Shown: piece by piece, positions 37,442 through 46,088 of the stretch
Position numbering within the stretch: position 1 is the first letter of the stretch
Layout: every line of letters begins with the position of its first letter
Assembly: GCA_002708105.2 (NCBI GenBank)
Contig: PAOQ02000007.1
Span: 5,426-58,748 of the forward strand
Direction of reading: 5' to 3'
DNA length: 53,323 nucleotides
Origin: a bacterium
GTDB taxonomy: Bacteria; Desulfobacterota_D; UBA1144
Position numbers and translations under genes: made by a program
The notes under the pieces: model-generated
What the model was told of the DNA's origin: nothing
Databases searched by the model: none
What the model saw: only the letters and a program-made list of their open reading frames with translations

Positions 37442-38762
37442 ATATTGATATTAATACACCAGCTGCAACCGCTGAACCAATAACCCCTGCAACATTAGGT
37501 CCCATTGCATGCATTAATAATACGTTTGATGGATCTTCTTTATTTCCTACTTTACTTACAACTCTTGCAGCCATTGGTACAGCAGATACACCTGCGGCAC
37601 CAATAAGTGGATTAATAGGGTCTTTACTAAATTTATTTAGCAATTTACCCATTAAGACACCTGTTGCAGTACCTAGAGAAAAAGCAACCAAACCTATAAC
37701 AATTATTCCAAGAGTTTCAGGGACTAAAAATTTCTCTGCTGCTAGTTTTGACCCTACAGCAAGACCAAGGAAGATTGTTACAATATTTATTAGAGAATTT
37801 TGCATTGTTTCAGATAGCCTATCAACAGCTCCCGATTCTTTTAAAAAGTTTCCAAAACATAGAGCACCAACAAGAGGTGTAGCATCAGGTAAAACTAATA
37901 TACATAAAATAAGAACGGTTATTGGAAAAAAGATTTTTTCAAGTTTTTTAACTTTCCTTAATTGTACCATCTTAATTTTTCTTTCATTTTCTGAAGTTAA
38001 TGCTCTCATAATCGGTGGTTGAATTATAGGAACCAATGCCATATATGAATAAGCGGCAACTGCGATTGCCCCCAAGAGTTCTGGTGCTAATCTAGAGGCA
38101 ATAAAAATTGCTGTAGGTCCATCAGCTCCCCCAATAATACTAATTGCAGCTGAATCTTGTAATGAAAAATCTATAATCGTTGTTGTTTGTGATAATGCAA
38201 CTGCTCCAACTAGAGATCCAAAAATACCAAACTGAGCTGCTGCTCCAAGTAGTGCTGTTTTTGGATTTGCTATTAATGGTCCAAAATCAGTCATAGCTCC
38301 AACTCCCATAAAAATTATTATAGGGAATAGGCCATTTTGAACACCAAGGGAATATAGTATTCCTAGGAAGCCGTTTGGCCCCCCAATTTCCGCAATTGGA
38401 ATATTGGCTAGAAGTCCACCAAAGCCTATGGGCATTAATAATAAGGGTTCAAAGTTTTTTGATATAGCTAGATAAAACAATAGTAGGCAAATTAAGATCA
38501 TTATTATTCTTCCAAAACTTTGAGAAAATTTTGACATTGGTTTTAATTTATCAGGATCCAATTTACCTTCGACAGGATTAATAAACTCATATATACCAGT
38601 TGATTTATAAAAGCTTTTAAAGAGTTCTTTTACATTTTTAGATTTATATTCTTTGGTTTCGATTTTTGAATTTGATGATTGTGCGGAATACGCAACATTT
38701 GAAAGAGAAACAAAAACAAAGAACAATAATAGTAATGTTATAAATGTCTTAATATTTATCAT
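37434..38762 (-). CDS. oadB: sodium-pumping oxaloacetate decarboxylase, beta subunit
   Basis: The beta subunit decarboxylates carboxybiotin and couples this to Na+ export across the inner membrane. The 442-residue protein has about ten helices and family-specific stretches: [39 protein letters not shown] near residue 208 (part of the Na+/biotin site) and the C-terminal [15 protein letters not shown]. It is longer than usual at the N-terminus, where a signal-like helix ([20 protein letters not shown]) and a polar loop precede the conserved part. It follows oadA by 1 nt. Confidence 0.93.
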   Translation of the reverse strand: MINIKTFITLLLLFFVFVSLSNVAYSAQSSNSKIETKEYKSKNVKELFKSFYKSTGIYEFINPVEGKLDPDKLKPMSKFSQSFGRIIMILICLLLFYLAISKNFEPLLLMPIGFGGLLANIPIAEIGGPNGFLGILYSLGVQNGLFPIIIFMGVGAMTDFGPLIANPKTALLGAAAQFGIFGSLVGAVALSQTTTIIDFSLQDSAAISIIGGADGPTAIFIASRLAPELLGAIAVAAYSYMALVPIIQPPIMRALTSENERKIKMVQLRKVKKLEKIFFPITVLILCILVLPDATPLVGALCFGNFLKESGAVDRLSETMQNSLINIVTIFLGLAVGSKLAAEKFLVPETLGIIVIGLVAFSLGTATGVLMGKLLNKFSKDPINPLIGAAGVSAVPMAARVVSKVGNKEDPSNVLLMHAMGPNVAGVIGSAVAAGVLISIFA

Positions 38763-38763
38763 C

Positions 38764-40569
38764 TTATGAAACTTCTAGTATTAAATCTCCTTCTTCAACG
38801 CTTTGTCCTTGATCGACAATTATTGCATTAACTGTACCATTTAATCCAGCTTTTACCTCGATTTCCATTTTCATAGATTCTAAGATCATCACTGTTTGAT
38901 CTGCCTCTACTGTATCTCCTTTGGAACACAAAACTTTAAGAACATTTCCATTAACCGGAGCAACTACACCTTCACCTGAGGAGCTTTGTTCAGTTTCTTC
39001 GCTAGAATCTGAGTTTTGGTTGCTTCCAGATTTTGAAACAATCTCTACATCAGTACCCTCTGCAACTTGAACATTGAATGATTCACCATTTAAAACAATA
39101 GTGTAATTTGATGCTTTACCAGTTTTTTTGCCACCTTCTTTAACTAGAGATGGTTCTTCATCTGTAATTTTTCTAACGCTAGCTTTAGTTTTTCCCTCAA
39201 GGAAGTCAATACCTTTTTCCGCACAGGCAGCGGCAATAAAAATATTTTCCTCTGATGTTTCTATATCTTTTTCTATGAGTATTTTTTTCCAGTAATCAAG
39301 ACTTTTCTTTTCGTCTTTATCTGCTATGTCTAAAGGGTTTTCTGTTGTAGGTTCAAGTTTAAGGTGTTCTGAAGCAAGCTTCACTATTTCAGGATCTGGA
39401 GCTGTTGGTGTTTTACCAAAATATCCAAGGACCATTCTTCCATAGCCATCTGCAATTTTTTCCCACTTTCCAAACATCACATTACTAAAGGCTTGTTGCC
39501 AATAAAACTGTGATACAGGCGTTACAGATGTACCATAACCTCCCTTTTCAACAACCTCTCCCATAGCATCAATAACAGAGGGAAACTTATCAAGTATATT
39601 ATTGTCTCTCATCATTTGTGTGTTAGCTGTTAACGCACCACCAGGCATCGGTGAAAATGGAATAAGAGGAGAAACTGCTTGCGCCTCACTTGGGAAGGAG
39701 TAATCTTTGAGTCGATCTTTTAAAACCTCACGATATTTTAAAATTTTATTATTTTCTAAATCACCAAGATTATAATTAGAGTTTTTAGTAGCGTGAAGCA
39801 TAGTTAAAATATCAGGCTGACTTGTACCCCCAGATAAAGGATCTACGGCAGTATCTATTCCATCAGCACCTGCTTCTAATGCTGCAAGGTAACATGCAAC
39901 ACTAACTCCAGCCGTTTCATGAGTATGAAATCTTACATGAGAGTTTTCTGGCAAAAGTCTTTTAGCCATTTTTATAGTTTCATATACTTTTTTAGGATGG
40001 GATGTTCCGCTAGCATCTTTGAAGCATAAAGAAGAGAATTTCATCCCAGAGTCTAATATTTGTTTTAATATCTTTTCATAAAATTCAACAGTGTGTGCAC
40101 CTTCACATCCTGGTGGTAAGTCCATCATCGTTATTACAGCTTCATGTCGCAAGCCATGCCTATTAACACATTCACCACTATAAATAAGATTTGATACATC
40201 ATTTAGTGCATCAAAGTTTCTTATTGTGGTAGTTCCATGTTTTTTAAACATTTTCGCATGGAGGTCCACAATTTCTCGACTGCCTGTATCTAAAGCTACT
40301 GTATTAATTCCTCTTGATAAAGTTTGAAGATTTGCATCAGGCCCAACAATTTCTCTAAATTTATCCATCATTTCAAATGCATTTTCATTCAAATAAAAGA
40401 AAAGGCTTTGAAAACGTGCTCCACCACCAAATTCGAAATGTGTAATTCCAGCCTTTGATGCCTCTTCAACTGCTGGCATAAAATCTTCCATCAAGACTCT
40501 TCCACCAAAAACTGACTGGAAACCGTCTCTAAAAGTAGTATCCATTATATCTATAAATTTCTTGCTCAT
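38764..40569 (-). CDS. oadA: oxaloacetate decarboxylase alpha subunit / pyruvate carboxylase B-type biotin enzyme
   Basis: The 601-residue protein has a carboxyltransferase TIM barrel at its N-terminus ([12 protein letters not shown]; catalytic lysine in CFKDASGT near residue 185; zinc ligands in HTHETAG near 215). A linker follows, then a C-terminal biotinyl domain whose biotin lysine is in ESMKMEI near residue 568. The motif is ESMKM rather than the common AMKM. The opening FRDGFQS instead of LRDGHQS marks a divergent branch. With oadB and oadG it forms the membrane decarboxylase. It may also run in reverse or serve in anaplerosis. Confidence 0.9.
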   Translation of the reverse strand: MSKKFIDIMDTTFRDGFQSVFGGRVLMEDFMPAVEEASKAGITHFEFGGGARFQSLFFYLNENAFEMMDKFREIVGPDANLQTLSRGINTVALDTGSREIVDLHAKMFKKHGTTTIRNFDALNDVSNLIYSGECVNRHGLRHEAVITMMDLPPGCEGAHTVEFYEKILKQILDSGMKFSSLCFKDASGTSHPKKVYETIKMAKRLLPENSHVRFHTHETAGVSVACYLAALEAGADGIDTAVDPLSGGTSQPDILTMLHATKNSNYNLGDLENNKILKYREVLKDRLKDYSFPSEAQAVSPLIPFSPMPGGALTANTQMMRDNNILDKFPSVIDAMGEVVEKGGYGTSVTPVSQFYWQQAFSNVMFGKWEKIADGYGRMVLGYFGKTPTAPDPEIVKLASEHLKLEPTTENPLDIADKDEKKSLDYWKKILIEKDIETSEENIFIAAACAEKGIDFLEGKTKASVRKITDEEPSLVKEGGKKTGKASNYTIVLNGESFNVQVAEGTDVEIVSKSGSNQNSDSSEETEQSSSGEGVVAPVNGNVLKVLCSKGDTVEADQTVMILESMKMEIEVKAGLNGTVNAIIVDQGQSVEEGDLILEVS

Positions 40570-40603
40570 TTCTTTTGACTATTCACAGGTAACCTGAAAA
40601 GAT

Positions 40604-40843
40604 CTAATTTTTGGTATTTTCTTTAATGTGATGTTTAACAGCTGCCGACACAACTGCAACTTTTTTCTTTTCAGTTAAATTTTTCGAACTTTTCTTTGAT
40701 TCAATTGAATCATCTATGTCCTCTGAACCCGAAATATAGCTTATAAGTTTTCCTTGCGCCTCGAGTACAAAGACCATTATAACCAGAAAGAGAAAAACAA
40801 CAGTCATCCCGGTTATCATAAAGTTCACAGATTCACCTATCAT
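40604..40843 (-). CDS. oadG: oxaloacetate decarboxylase gamma subunit
   Basis: This 79-residue membrane subunit assembles the alpha and beta subunits. It has one N-terminal helix (ITGMTVVFLFLVIMVFVL, residues 10-27), a polar linker and the family end VAVVSAAVKHH. An AAGGAGTG site precedes ATG. A plausible promoter lies upstream on the minus strand (TTGTTT, 17 nt, TAAAAT). It is the first gene of the operon oadG-oadA-oadB-exonuclease. Confidence 0.88.
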   Translation of the reverse strand: MIGESVNFMITGMTVVFLFLVIMVFVLEAQGKLISYISGSEDIDDSIESKKSSKNLTEKKKVAVVSAAVKHHIKENTKN

Positions 40844-40941
40844 TGTGAAACACTCCTTTATATCATTTTTTATCCATTCTTATTTTAGTAAATAAAATTC
40901 ATAAAAACAATTAAAATTATTAATTTTTTTTAAATATAGTA

Positions 40942-40970
40942 TTGACAAGTATTTTTAAATATGGCATCTT
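40942..40970 (+). promoter_or_regulatory. putative promoter for the small gene at 40980
   Basis: A perfect TTGACA (40942-40947) is followed after 17 nt by CATCTT (40965-40970), a poor -10 box. If used, transcription would start about 40977, beside ATG 40980. Confidence 0.35.
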
Positions 40971-40979
40971 ATGGGCTTC

Positions 40980-41186
40980 ATGAGTGAAAAAGATATAGAA
41001 AACCAGGCTTTAAACCTATTAATGAAAGAGTTACGCAAGCTTGATTATTTCAAGTGTATAACTGATTACAAAGCTTTAACACTAGCATTCCATGTTGTTA
41101 GTGAGAAAATAGGTTCATCAGTTGATTTTGTTCGTGAAAATACAGAAATGGATCAAACTATAAAAAGTCTTATTGCTAAACATTAA
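40980..41186 (+). CDS. small hypothetical cytosolic protein
   Basis: This 68-residue protein begins MSEKDIENQALNLLMKEL and is helical and soluble, with no recognisable domain. An ATG 9 nt earlier (40971) is possible; 40980 is chosen because it fits a promoter start point and gives a more normal N-terminus. It stands between the divergent oad operon and a convergent MIP channel gene, with only 2 nt to the latter. Function is unknown. Confidence 0.6.
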   Translation: MSEKDIENQALNLLMKELRKLDYFKCITDYKALTLAFHVVSEKIGSSVDFVRENTEMDQTIKSLIAKH

Positions 41187-41188
41187 TC

Positions 41189-41815
41189 TTATTCAATTGC
41201 CTTCGAAACAATAAAAACAGCTAATATTTCAACAATTAAAAATAATATTATTGATGAAAAGTCTATTCCTACTGGAGAATTCGTAAATAATCTTGATATA
41301 GTAACGGCAGGATTAGCGAAACATGTTGAAGATGTGAAAAAGGTAGCTGAAAGTATGTATGACCCTACTAATATTGGAATACTCGATGGTGAGAATTTAT
41401 CCCCATGAATGATAACAATAAGTAAACCTAAAGTAGCGATAAATTCACCGAGAAGAATATTTGTAGCCGATCTATCAATTACAGAAACTGAAACAGGAGT
41501 TTCCCCAAACATTAAATGAACACAGATTACTCCAGATACAGCACCAAGGATTTGCATTATCGAATATAAGGTTAAATCTTTTAATTCAATGTTGCCTCGC
41601 AAGTACATCATTAATGAGACTGCTGGATTAAAATGTGCTCCAGACACTTTGGAAAACAAAGTGATATTACAAAATAATATCGAGCCAGCTGCTAAAGCAA
41701 TTACTATTAAAGTTATATAAGCAGGGGCATCCATTGATGACATAATAAAAGGTGTTCCAACTATAGCGAGAAGCAATAAAAAGGTTCCATAAAATTCGAC
41801 AATATATTTATTCAT
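41189..41815 (-). CDS. MIP/aquaporin-family channel
   Basis: This 208-residue inner-membrane protein has six helices and two NPA boxes: AHFNPAVSLMM near residue 60 and CFANPAVTISR near residue 167. The arginine after the second NPA, which forms the selectivity filter, is present. A conserved glutamate-bearing start (IVEFYGTFLLLL) is also typical. It may conduct water or small neutral solutes; the subgroup (aquaporin or glycerol facilitator) is not decided. Confidence 0.87.
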   Translation of the reverse strand: MNKYIVEFYGTFLLLLAIVGTPFIMSSMDAPAYITLIVIALAAGSILFCNITLFSKVSGAHFNPAVSLMMYLRGNIELKDLTLYSIMQILGAVSGVICVHLMFGETPVSVSVIDRSATNILLGEFIATLGLLIVIIHGDKFSPSSIPILVGSYILSATFFTSSTCFANPAVTISRLFTNSPVGIDFSSIILFLIVEILAVFIVSKAIE

Positions 41816-41869
41816 AATTTCATATAGTAACTGATATAATATATTTGTTAAAAATAAATTTAATATCTT

Positions 41870-42649
41870 ATGATAGCTAATAATTTTAAAATGGTCTTCC
41901 TTTCAGATATGCATCTGGTTCATGGAAAAAAATTTTTAGGAATCGATACTTTTAATTCTTTTAAAGCTGTTGTTGATCATATTCTTCAATTTCATAGCGA
42001 TTTAGATTGCCTACTTATAGGTGGGGACTTAATTCAGGATCAAAAAAAAGAATCTTTCGATTTTTTTAAATCTCAAATCGATAGAATAGTTTCTCCTAAG
42101 TTATACGCAAGAGGTAATCATGACTTGTCCGATAGCTTTTTTTCTAATTTAGATACTAATAATGGAAAGTTTTCTTATGATAACTGGGAGATCATAAGGG
42201 TTGATACATATAGCAAAGGGAATATATATGGTGAGGTTGATATCGACAATCTAAATAAAATTGCTACAGTGCTAAATAAAATAAAAGATAAACATTTTAT
42301 TTTATTCATGCATCATAATCTTTTTTTAACTTCATCTCCTTGGCTTGATGTTCATATTACGAAGAATAAAGATGAAGTGTTAAGGATAATTTCTAAGATA
42401 AAAAATATAAAACTTGTTATTAATGGACATATACATCAAGAAACAAAAGTTGAATATAAGGGTATTACTTTTGTCTCATCACCATCTACAAGCATACAAT
42501 TTACTTCTAATCAGGAGAATTTTAAATTAGATGATATTTTTCCAGGATATTTAATTGTAAGTTTAGATAAAAAAGGGAATAAAAAAATCCATTGCCAAAG
42601 AGTAGAAGGAAGCTTTGGAGTTCCTGAAAAGAATCCTGAGACTTACTAG
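41870..42649 (+). CDS. calcineurin-like phosphoesterase (CpdA/Icc-like)
   Basis: The 259-residue protein has the metallophosphoesterase motifs in order: FLSDMHLVHG (residues 10-19), IGGDLIQD (about 49), ARGNHDLSD (about 80), FMHHNLF (about 145) and INGHIHQETK (about 184). This arrangement is that of the class III cyclic nucleotide phosphodiesterases such as CpdA/Icc, which hydrolyse cAMP in many Proteobacteria. Substrate preference is inferred. It is transcribed alone, away from the MIP channel gene. Confidence 0.85.
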   Translation: MIANNFKMVFLSDMHLVHGKKFLGIDTFNSFKAVVDHILQFHSDLDCLLIGGDLIQDQKKESFDFFKSQIDRIVSPKLYARGNHDLSDSFFSNLDTNNGKFSYDNWEIIRVDTYSKGNIYGEVDIDNLNKIATVLNKIKDKHFILFMHHNLFLTSSPWLDVHITKNKDEVLRIISKIKNIKLVINGHIHQETKVEYKGITFVSSPSTSIQFTSNQENFKLDDIFPGYLIVSLDKKGNKKIHCQRVEGSFGVPEKNPETY

Positions 42650-42740
42650 ACCGCCTTACTTATAAGCGGAACAAGAAATCATTAGAGTCATAACTAAAAT
42701 TAAAAAAGGTAAATAGTTCATACTTAATAATATACTTTTA

Positions 42741-42769
42741 GTGATATAGAAATCAAACATTGTTATAAT
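42741..42769 (+). promoter_or_regulatory. promoter for the alpha/beta hydrolase gene
   Basis: GTGATA (42741-42746) and a perfect TATAAT (42764-42769) are 17 nt apart. The ATG is 11 nt past the -10 box, giving a leader of only a few bases, and no ribosome binding site is visible. Confidence 0.45.
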
Positions 42770-42780
42770 TTAATAATCGT

Positions 42781-43575
42781 ATGAAAATATCTATATTGCT
42801 TTTATTAGTGTCTATTTATATAGTAATAATTCTTTTCTTTTATTTTTTTCAAAGGTCATTCCTTTATTTTCCAGATGAAAATAACTATTTAACCTCAGAA
42901 ATCATAAACAAAGAAAACAAAGTTCTTAACATTAGGACTAAAGATAATTTAAATTTAAAATCGTATTTATATTTTGAAAAAAAGAACAGAAATACAATAT
43001 TATTTCTTCATGGAAATGCAGGAACGTTAAACAATAGAATCTATAAATTAAATATTTTTAAAAATTTGGGATTTAATTATTTGGCAGTAACTTGGAGAGG
43101 ATTTAGTGGTAATAAAGGTAGTCCAACAGAGAAAGGATTAACTCTTGATGCTCTTTCAGGACTTGATTATTTAAATAGCTTGGGGATAAAGGACAATGAA
43201 GTTGTTATATATGGGGAATCATTAGGTACTGGCGTAGGTGTCAATGTATCAACTATTAGAAGCGTTAAAGGTTTGATTCTCGAATCCCCTTACACTTCAG
43301 TAGGAGATGTTGGAAAAATTAAGTTTCCATTCTTACCTATAGACCTAATATTAAAAGATAAGTTTGATACAAGAAGTAAAATTTCGTCTGTTAAGTGTCC
43401 AATTTTAGTTATGCACGGATATGCGGACAAGATTGTTCCATTTCATATGGGAAAGGAAATTTTTGATTCTATAAATAGTAAAAAATACTCACACTTTGTA
43501 GATGATGACCATATGATGGATTTGGATCACGATGCAACCTTAGCAATCCAGAGCTTCTTTAATTCAATAAATTAA
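42781..43575 (+). CDS. alpha/beta hydrolase, BEM46/ABHD13-like
   Basis: This 264-residue protein is anchored by an N-terminal helix (ISILLLLVSIYIVIILFFYFF). The hydrolase fold is clear: oxyanion region FLHGNAGTLNNR near residue 75, nucleophile elbow YGESLGTG near 143, the acid in HGYADKIVP near 213 and a histidine in DDDHMMDLD near 242. It belongs to the BEM46/ABHD13 group of membrane-attached serine hydrolases, whose substrates are mostly unknown. It ends inside the convergent pgsA gene by 4 nt. Confidence 0.86.
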   Translation: MKISILLLLVSIYIVIILFFYFFQRSFLYFPDENNYLTSEIINKENKVLNIRTKDNLNLKSYLYFEKKNRNTILFLHGNAGTLNNRIYKLNIFKNLGFNYLAVTWRGFSGNKGSPTEKGLTLDALSGLDYLNSLGIKDNEVVIYGESLGTGVGVNVSTIRSVKGLILESPYTSVGDVGKIKFPFLPIDLILKDKFDTRSKISSVKCPILVMHGYADKIVPFHMGKEIFDSINSKKYSHFVDDDHMMDLDHDATLAIQSFFNSIN

Positions 43576-44126
43576 ATATGTTTAAGACCTTTAACTAAAT
43601 ATACATATCCTGTGTATACAGTAACAACAGCAGCGACCCATAATGAAAAAAGGCCTATGTCTCTCCCGTATCCCAAGAGGAAGTTGTTTCCCGGCTCGCC
43701 AGAAAGCAAAACTGACAGGGCAAACATTTGTATAAAGGTTTTTGCTTTTGAAAGACTTGATACGGGAAGTGAAAGCTGAAGTGAAGCAAGAAATTCTCTT
43801 AGTCCTGAAACTAAAATTTCCCTACTTATTATAATTAATGCCGCAAATAAGGTTAAATCTTTTATCGTTTCGTCATGGATCAATAGTATTATTGCAACAG
43901 CAACTATTATTTTGTCAGCTATAGGATCTAGCAGGGCTCCGAGTTTAGATTCTTGATTCAAGGATCTTGCAAGTTTTCCATCCAAATAGTCAGTGATGCA
44001 AGCAAAAATAAATAGCCCACATGTTGTCCACTTACCAATCTCTCCAGGGATAAAGAAAGCAAAAACAAAGATTGGAATAATAATAATTCTCAAAAAAGTT
44101 AAAGATAGAGGAATTTTTGAAACCAT
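43572..44126 (-). CDS. pgsA: CDP-diacylglycerol-glycerol-3-phosphate 3-phosphatidyltransferase
   Basis: PgsA makes phosphatidylglycerolphosphate, the committed step to phosphatidylglycerol and cardiolipin. The 184-residue membrane protein has the CDP-alcohol phosphotransferase signature DGKLAR-N8-G-N3-D-N3-D, seen as DYLDGKLARSLNQ and LGALLDPIADK near residues 42-70, plus several helices. It begins one base after the stop of a small membrane reading frame (44128-44226). Confidence 0.94.
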   Translation of the reverse strand: MVSKIPLSLTFLRIIIIPIFVFAFFIPGEIGKWTTCGLFIFACITDYLDGKLARSLNQESKLGALLDPIADKIIVAVAIILLIHDETIKDLTLFAALIIISREILVSGLREFLASLQLSLPVSSLSKAKTFIQMFALSVLLSGEPGNNFLLGYGRDIGLFSLWVAAVVTVYTGYVYLVKGLKHI

Positions 44127-44127
44127 A

Positions 44128-44226
44128 TTAAATACCTAAAAAAATTAGTATAAACCCTAAAAGAATTATTAAAGATGAAATATATTTTTCACGAATTAAT
44201 AATATCAACTGCTTTATAAAGTTCAT
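44128..44226 (-). CDS. possible 32-residue membrane peptide upstream of pgsA
   Basis: The frame encodes 32 residues: a short polar head (MNFIKQLILLIREKY) and one hydrophobic helix (ISSLIILLGFILIFLGI). The stop is one base before the pgsA ATG, as expected for a coupled small gene. No ribosome binding site is seen and AT-rich DNA readily gives hydrophobic frames, so it needs support from conservation. Confidence 0.4.
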   Translation of the reverse strand: MNFIKQLILLIREKYISSLIILLGFILIFLGI

Positions 44227-44265
44227 ATATTTTATAATAACATTTATAAGATGACAAAATGAATC

Positions 44266-44379
44266 TTATTTGGTAAAAAGCTGAATTATTTTTTCTAAAA
44301 ATCCAAATATTTCCTTATAAAAATAAGCAAGAGGTATAGTAAAAAAAATAAAAAACAAGGTAAACCAAATTGGTCTCAT
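44266..44379 (-). CDS. possible 37-residue membrane peptide
   Basis: The frame reads MRPIWFTLFFIFFTIPLAYF followed by YKEIFGFLEKIIQLFTK: one transmembrane helix and an amphipathic tail. It lies 39 nt upstream of the 32-residue frame on the same strand. There is no clear ribosome binding site. It is reported because the 382-nt gap before pgsA is otherwise empty on this strand. Confidence 0.4.
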   Translation of the reverse strand: MRPIWFTLFFIFFTIPLAYFYKEIFGFLEKIIQLFTK

Positions 44380-44441
44380 TTTTAGATTTTACAATGAAAA
44401 CTAAATTAATTATATATTTTAAAATAAAATAAATATTTTAC

Positions 44442-44470
44442 TTGTGCCTTGGTGTTCTTTTTTATATAAT
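44442..44470 (+). promoter_or_regulatory. promoter for the outer-membrane protein gene
   Basis: TTGTGC (44442-44447) and a perfect TATAAT (44465-44470) are 17 nt apart, giving a leader of about 32 nt with GGAG before ATG 44509. This is the only clear plus-strand signal in the gap 44127-44508. Confidence 0.5.
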
Positions 44471-44508
44471 TAGCAAATCATTAAATAAAGCCTTTAAGCG
44501 GAGATTAT

Positions 44509-45225
44509 ATGTTAAGGAATATCTTATTTGTACTTATAGTATTATTGTCACCAGCTCTATCATCTCATTCATATGAAGAAAAACCTTTAGTACTAGATAA
44601 ATCATATGTAAAGGTAGGATATGGAGTTGTTCATTTGCCAGATAATAATAATGTTTCCCAAGGAGTGGGGGATGGAGCAATTGATAATACTTTTCCTAAA
44701 GCTAAATATGATTTTAAATATGAGGCTGGATCGACCTTCTCAATAGCTGCTGGTAATAGATTTCAAAATTTCGCTTTTGAACTTTCTATTGACCAAATTG
44801 TATGCGACATAGATTCCATTACTTCAGATACAGCAATTAAAACAACTAGTGGAGATATAAGTTTGCGAACTATTATGATTAACGCTCTCTACTATCCTGA
44901 GTTTTTCAAGTTCGGTAAAACAAACTTTTATTTTGGGGCTGGAGTTGGAATTACTGAAAAGGTTGACCTTGATGAGTCAGGAATAACAGGGAGTAGGGCT
45001 AAGGCAGATACAGGTTTTAAGTCGTCAACAGACTTATTTAATCCAACCTATCAATTTATAATAGGTGGAGAGTATAATCTTAATGATTATGTATCCCTAT
45101 ATAGTGAGGTTAAGAATGTTAAAGTTAAATCTGTACACCTTGCTAGAGGATCAAGTAAAGAAACCTATGGGTCAATGGAGATGAATCCAATGACCGCTAC
45201 AATAGGTTTTAAATTTAGCTTTTAA
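44509..45225 (+). CDS. outer-membrane beta-barrel protein
   Basis: The 238-residue protein has a signal peptide (MLRNILFVLIVLLSPALSSHS). Alternating hydrophobic strands follow (YVKVGYGVVHL, FSIAAGNRF, NFYFGAGVGI, YQFIIGGEYNL, TATIGFKFSF), ending in phenylalanine, the usual BamA recognition residue. It resembles the eight-stranded OmpW/OmpA-like barrel family. A CGGAG site lies 8 nt before ATG. The function may be a pore or a structural one. The first ten residues after the cleavage site are not diagnostic. Confidence 0.78.
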   Translation: MLRNILFVLIVLLSPALSSHSYEEKPLVLDKSYVKVGYGVVHLPDNNNVSQGVGDGAIDNTFPKAKYDFKYEAGSTFSIAAGNRFQNFAFELSIDQIVCDIDSITSDTAIKTTSGDISLRTIMINALYYPEFFKFGKTNFYFGAGVGITEKVDLDESGITGSRAKADTGFKSSTDLFNPTYQFIIGGEYNLNDYVSLYSEVKNVKVKSVHLARGSSKETYGSMEMNPMTATIGFKFSF

Positions 45226-45230
45226 CAAAA

Positions 45231-45686
45231 TTACTTTATTGTCACTGATCCGTTCATTACACCCCAATGACCAAGAAAACTACACCAAAACATATATTCG
45301 CCACCTTTAGTAAACTTAGAAGGGCTTACTACAAGTGAGATTGTTTCGTTTGGCCCTAGAAACTTTGTTTTATAAATAACTTTATTGTCTTTGGGCAAAT
45401 ATCCAGCCTCTATTCCATGTGAAGGGCTGACTATTGATGTTAAATAATTAAAATCAGATTTTTTTGAAATAACAACATTATGACCAGCAAGGTTAACGTC
45501 CAACTGACCAGTATTTGTTAGATTAATCTTAAATTTGCTACAGCTTGAATCAATAGTTATATCAGCAGTGCTATACTGCATCATACCGTTAGCTTCAAGA
45601 TCGATTTCACATCCTTCATGATGACCAGCATAAGAAAAGGTTGAAAACGATAGCAAAAATATTAGAAATAAAGTAAGGTTTTTCAT
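45231..45686 (-). CDS. azurin-like blue copper protein
   Basis: The 151-residue periplasmic electron carrier has a signal peptide (LTLFLIFLLSFSTFSYA). The type 1 copper ligands are visible: histidine in AGHNVVIS, and Cys-x4-His-x3-Met in FWCSFLGHWGVM, the same spacing as in azurin. A cysteine pair near residues 26 and 49 can form the azurin disulfide. AAGGAGAAT precedes ATG. It converges on the outer-membrane protein gene with 5 nt between. A role in respiration or copper/oxidative stress is inferred. Confidence 0.9.
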   Translation of the reverse strand: MKNLTLFLIFLLSFSTFSYAGHHEGCEIDLEANGMMQYSTADITIDSSCSKFKINLTNTGQLDVNLAGHNVVISKKSDFNYLTSIVSPSHGIEAGYLPKDNKVIYKTKFLGPNETISLVVSPSKFTKGGEYMFWCSFLGHWGVMNGSVTIK

Positions 45687-45787
45687 GAGATTCTCCTTGA
45701 AAGCGAAATTTTATACCTTTTATTTTACTTGAAAAGGGAGTTTTTACTACTTTGTCGAACTTTTAAGTAAAAAAAGGACAATAAACC

Positions 45788-45815
45788 TTGACAATGTATA
45801 TTAATTATTTACATT
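45788..45815 (+). promoter_or_regulatory. promoter for the 48-residue membrane protein gene
   Basis: A perfect TTGACA (45788-45793) is followed after 16 nt by TACATT (45810-45815). The leader is short, and AAGGTGG serves as ribosome binding site before ATG 45845. Confidence 0.45.
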
Positions 45816-45844
45816 AATAACAAATGCTAAAAGGTGGTTAGATT

Positions 45845-45991
45845 ATGAAAAGACAAAAACAAAGTTCAAAAGCTGAATACTTAGCGAAGTACGATAAAGC
45901 TATGCAGCCTATCGGATCATTAGGAAATGCTGTTGTTGCTTACGCTTTGTTGGTAGTATGCTTCATAGGGATTCTGGTAATTAACTTATAG
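45845..45991 (+). CDS. small single-helix membrane protein (48 residues)
   Basis: The frame begins MKRQKQSSKAEYLAKYDKAM, a basic, helical head, and ends in one transmembrane helix (NAVVAYALLVVCFIGILVINL). AAAGGTGG lies 8 nt before ATG, and a promoter-like TTGACA stands upstream. Positively charged head and hydrophobic tail give an N-in orientation. I do not recognise the family; its position between azurin and flavodoxin suggests a part in respiration or redox stress, from context only. It fills most of the 402-nt gap 45687-46088. Confidence 0.65.
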   Translation: MKRQKQSSKAEYLAKYDKAMQPIGSLGNAVVAYALLVVCFIGILVINL

Positions 45992-46013
45992 ATTTTTTTT
46001 TAAAATTCTATAC

Positions 46014-46042
46014 TTGTTTTTTATATTTTTTAAGTATATTTT
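46014..46042 (+). promoter_or_regulatory. putative fldA promoter
   Basis: TTGTTT (46014-46019) and TATTTT (46037-46042) are 17 nt apart in very AT-rich DNA. Both hexamers are weak. The inverted repeat at 46045-46067 would cover the start of transcription. Confidence 0.35.
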
Positions 46043-46044
46043 AT

Positions 46045-46067
46045 ATATGGACGTTAGATGTCCACAT
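46045..46067 (+). promoter_or_regulatory. operator-like inverted repeat before fldA
   Basis: ATATGGAC (46045-46052) and GTCCACAT (46060-46067) are inverted repeats with 7 of 8 positions matching, separated by 7 nt. It lies between the putative -10 box and the ribosome binding site of fldA. It does not look like a Fur box. It could bind a dimeric regulator or form a hairpin in the leader. Confidence 0.45.
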
Positions 46068-46088
46068 TAATTATACGAGGTGTAGGAA

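Noticed and set aside
42651-42669. CCGC...GCGG hairpin after the phosphoesterase gene, considered as a terminator
   Set aside because: The stem is short with a bulge, and no T-tract follows, so it does not meet the form of an intrinsic terminator.
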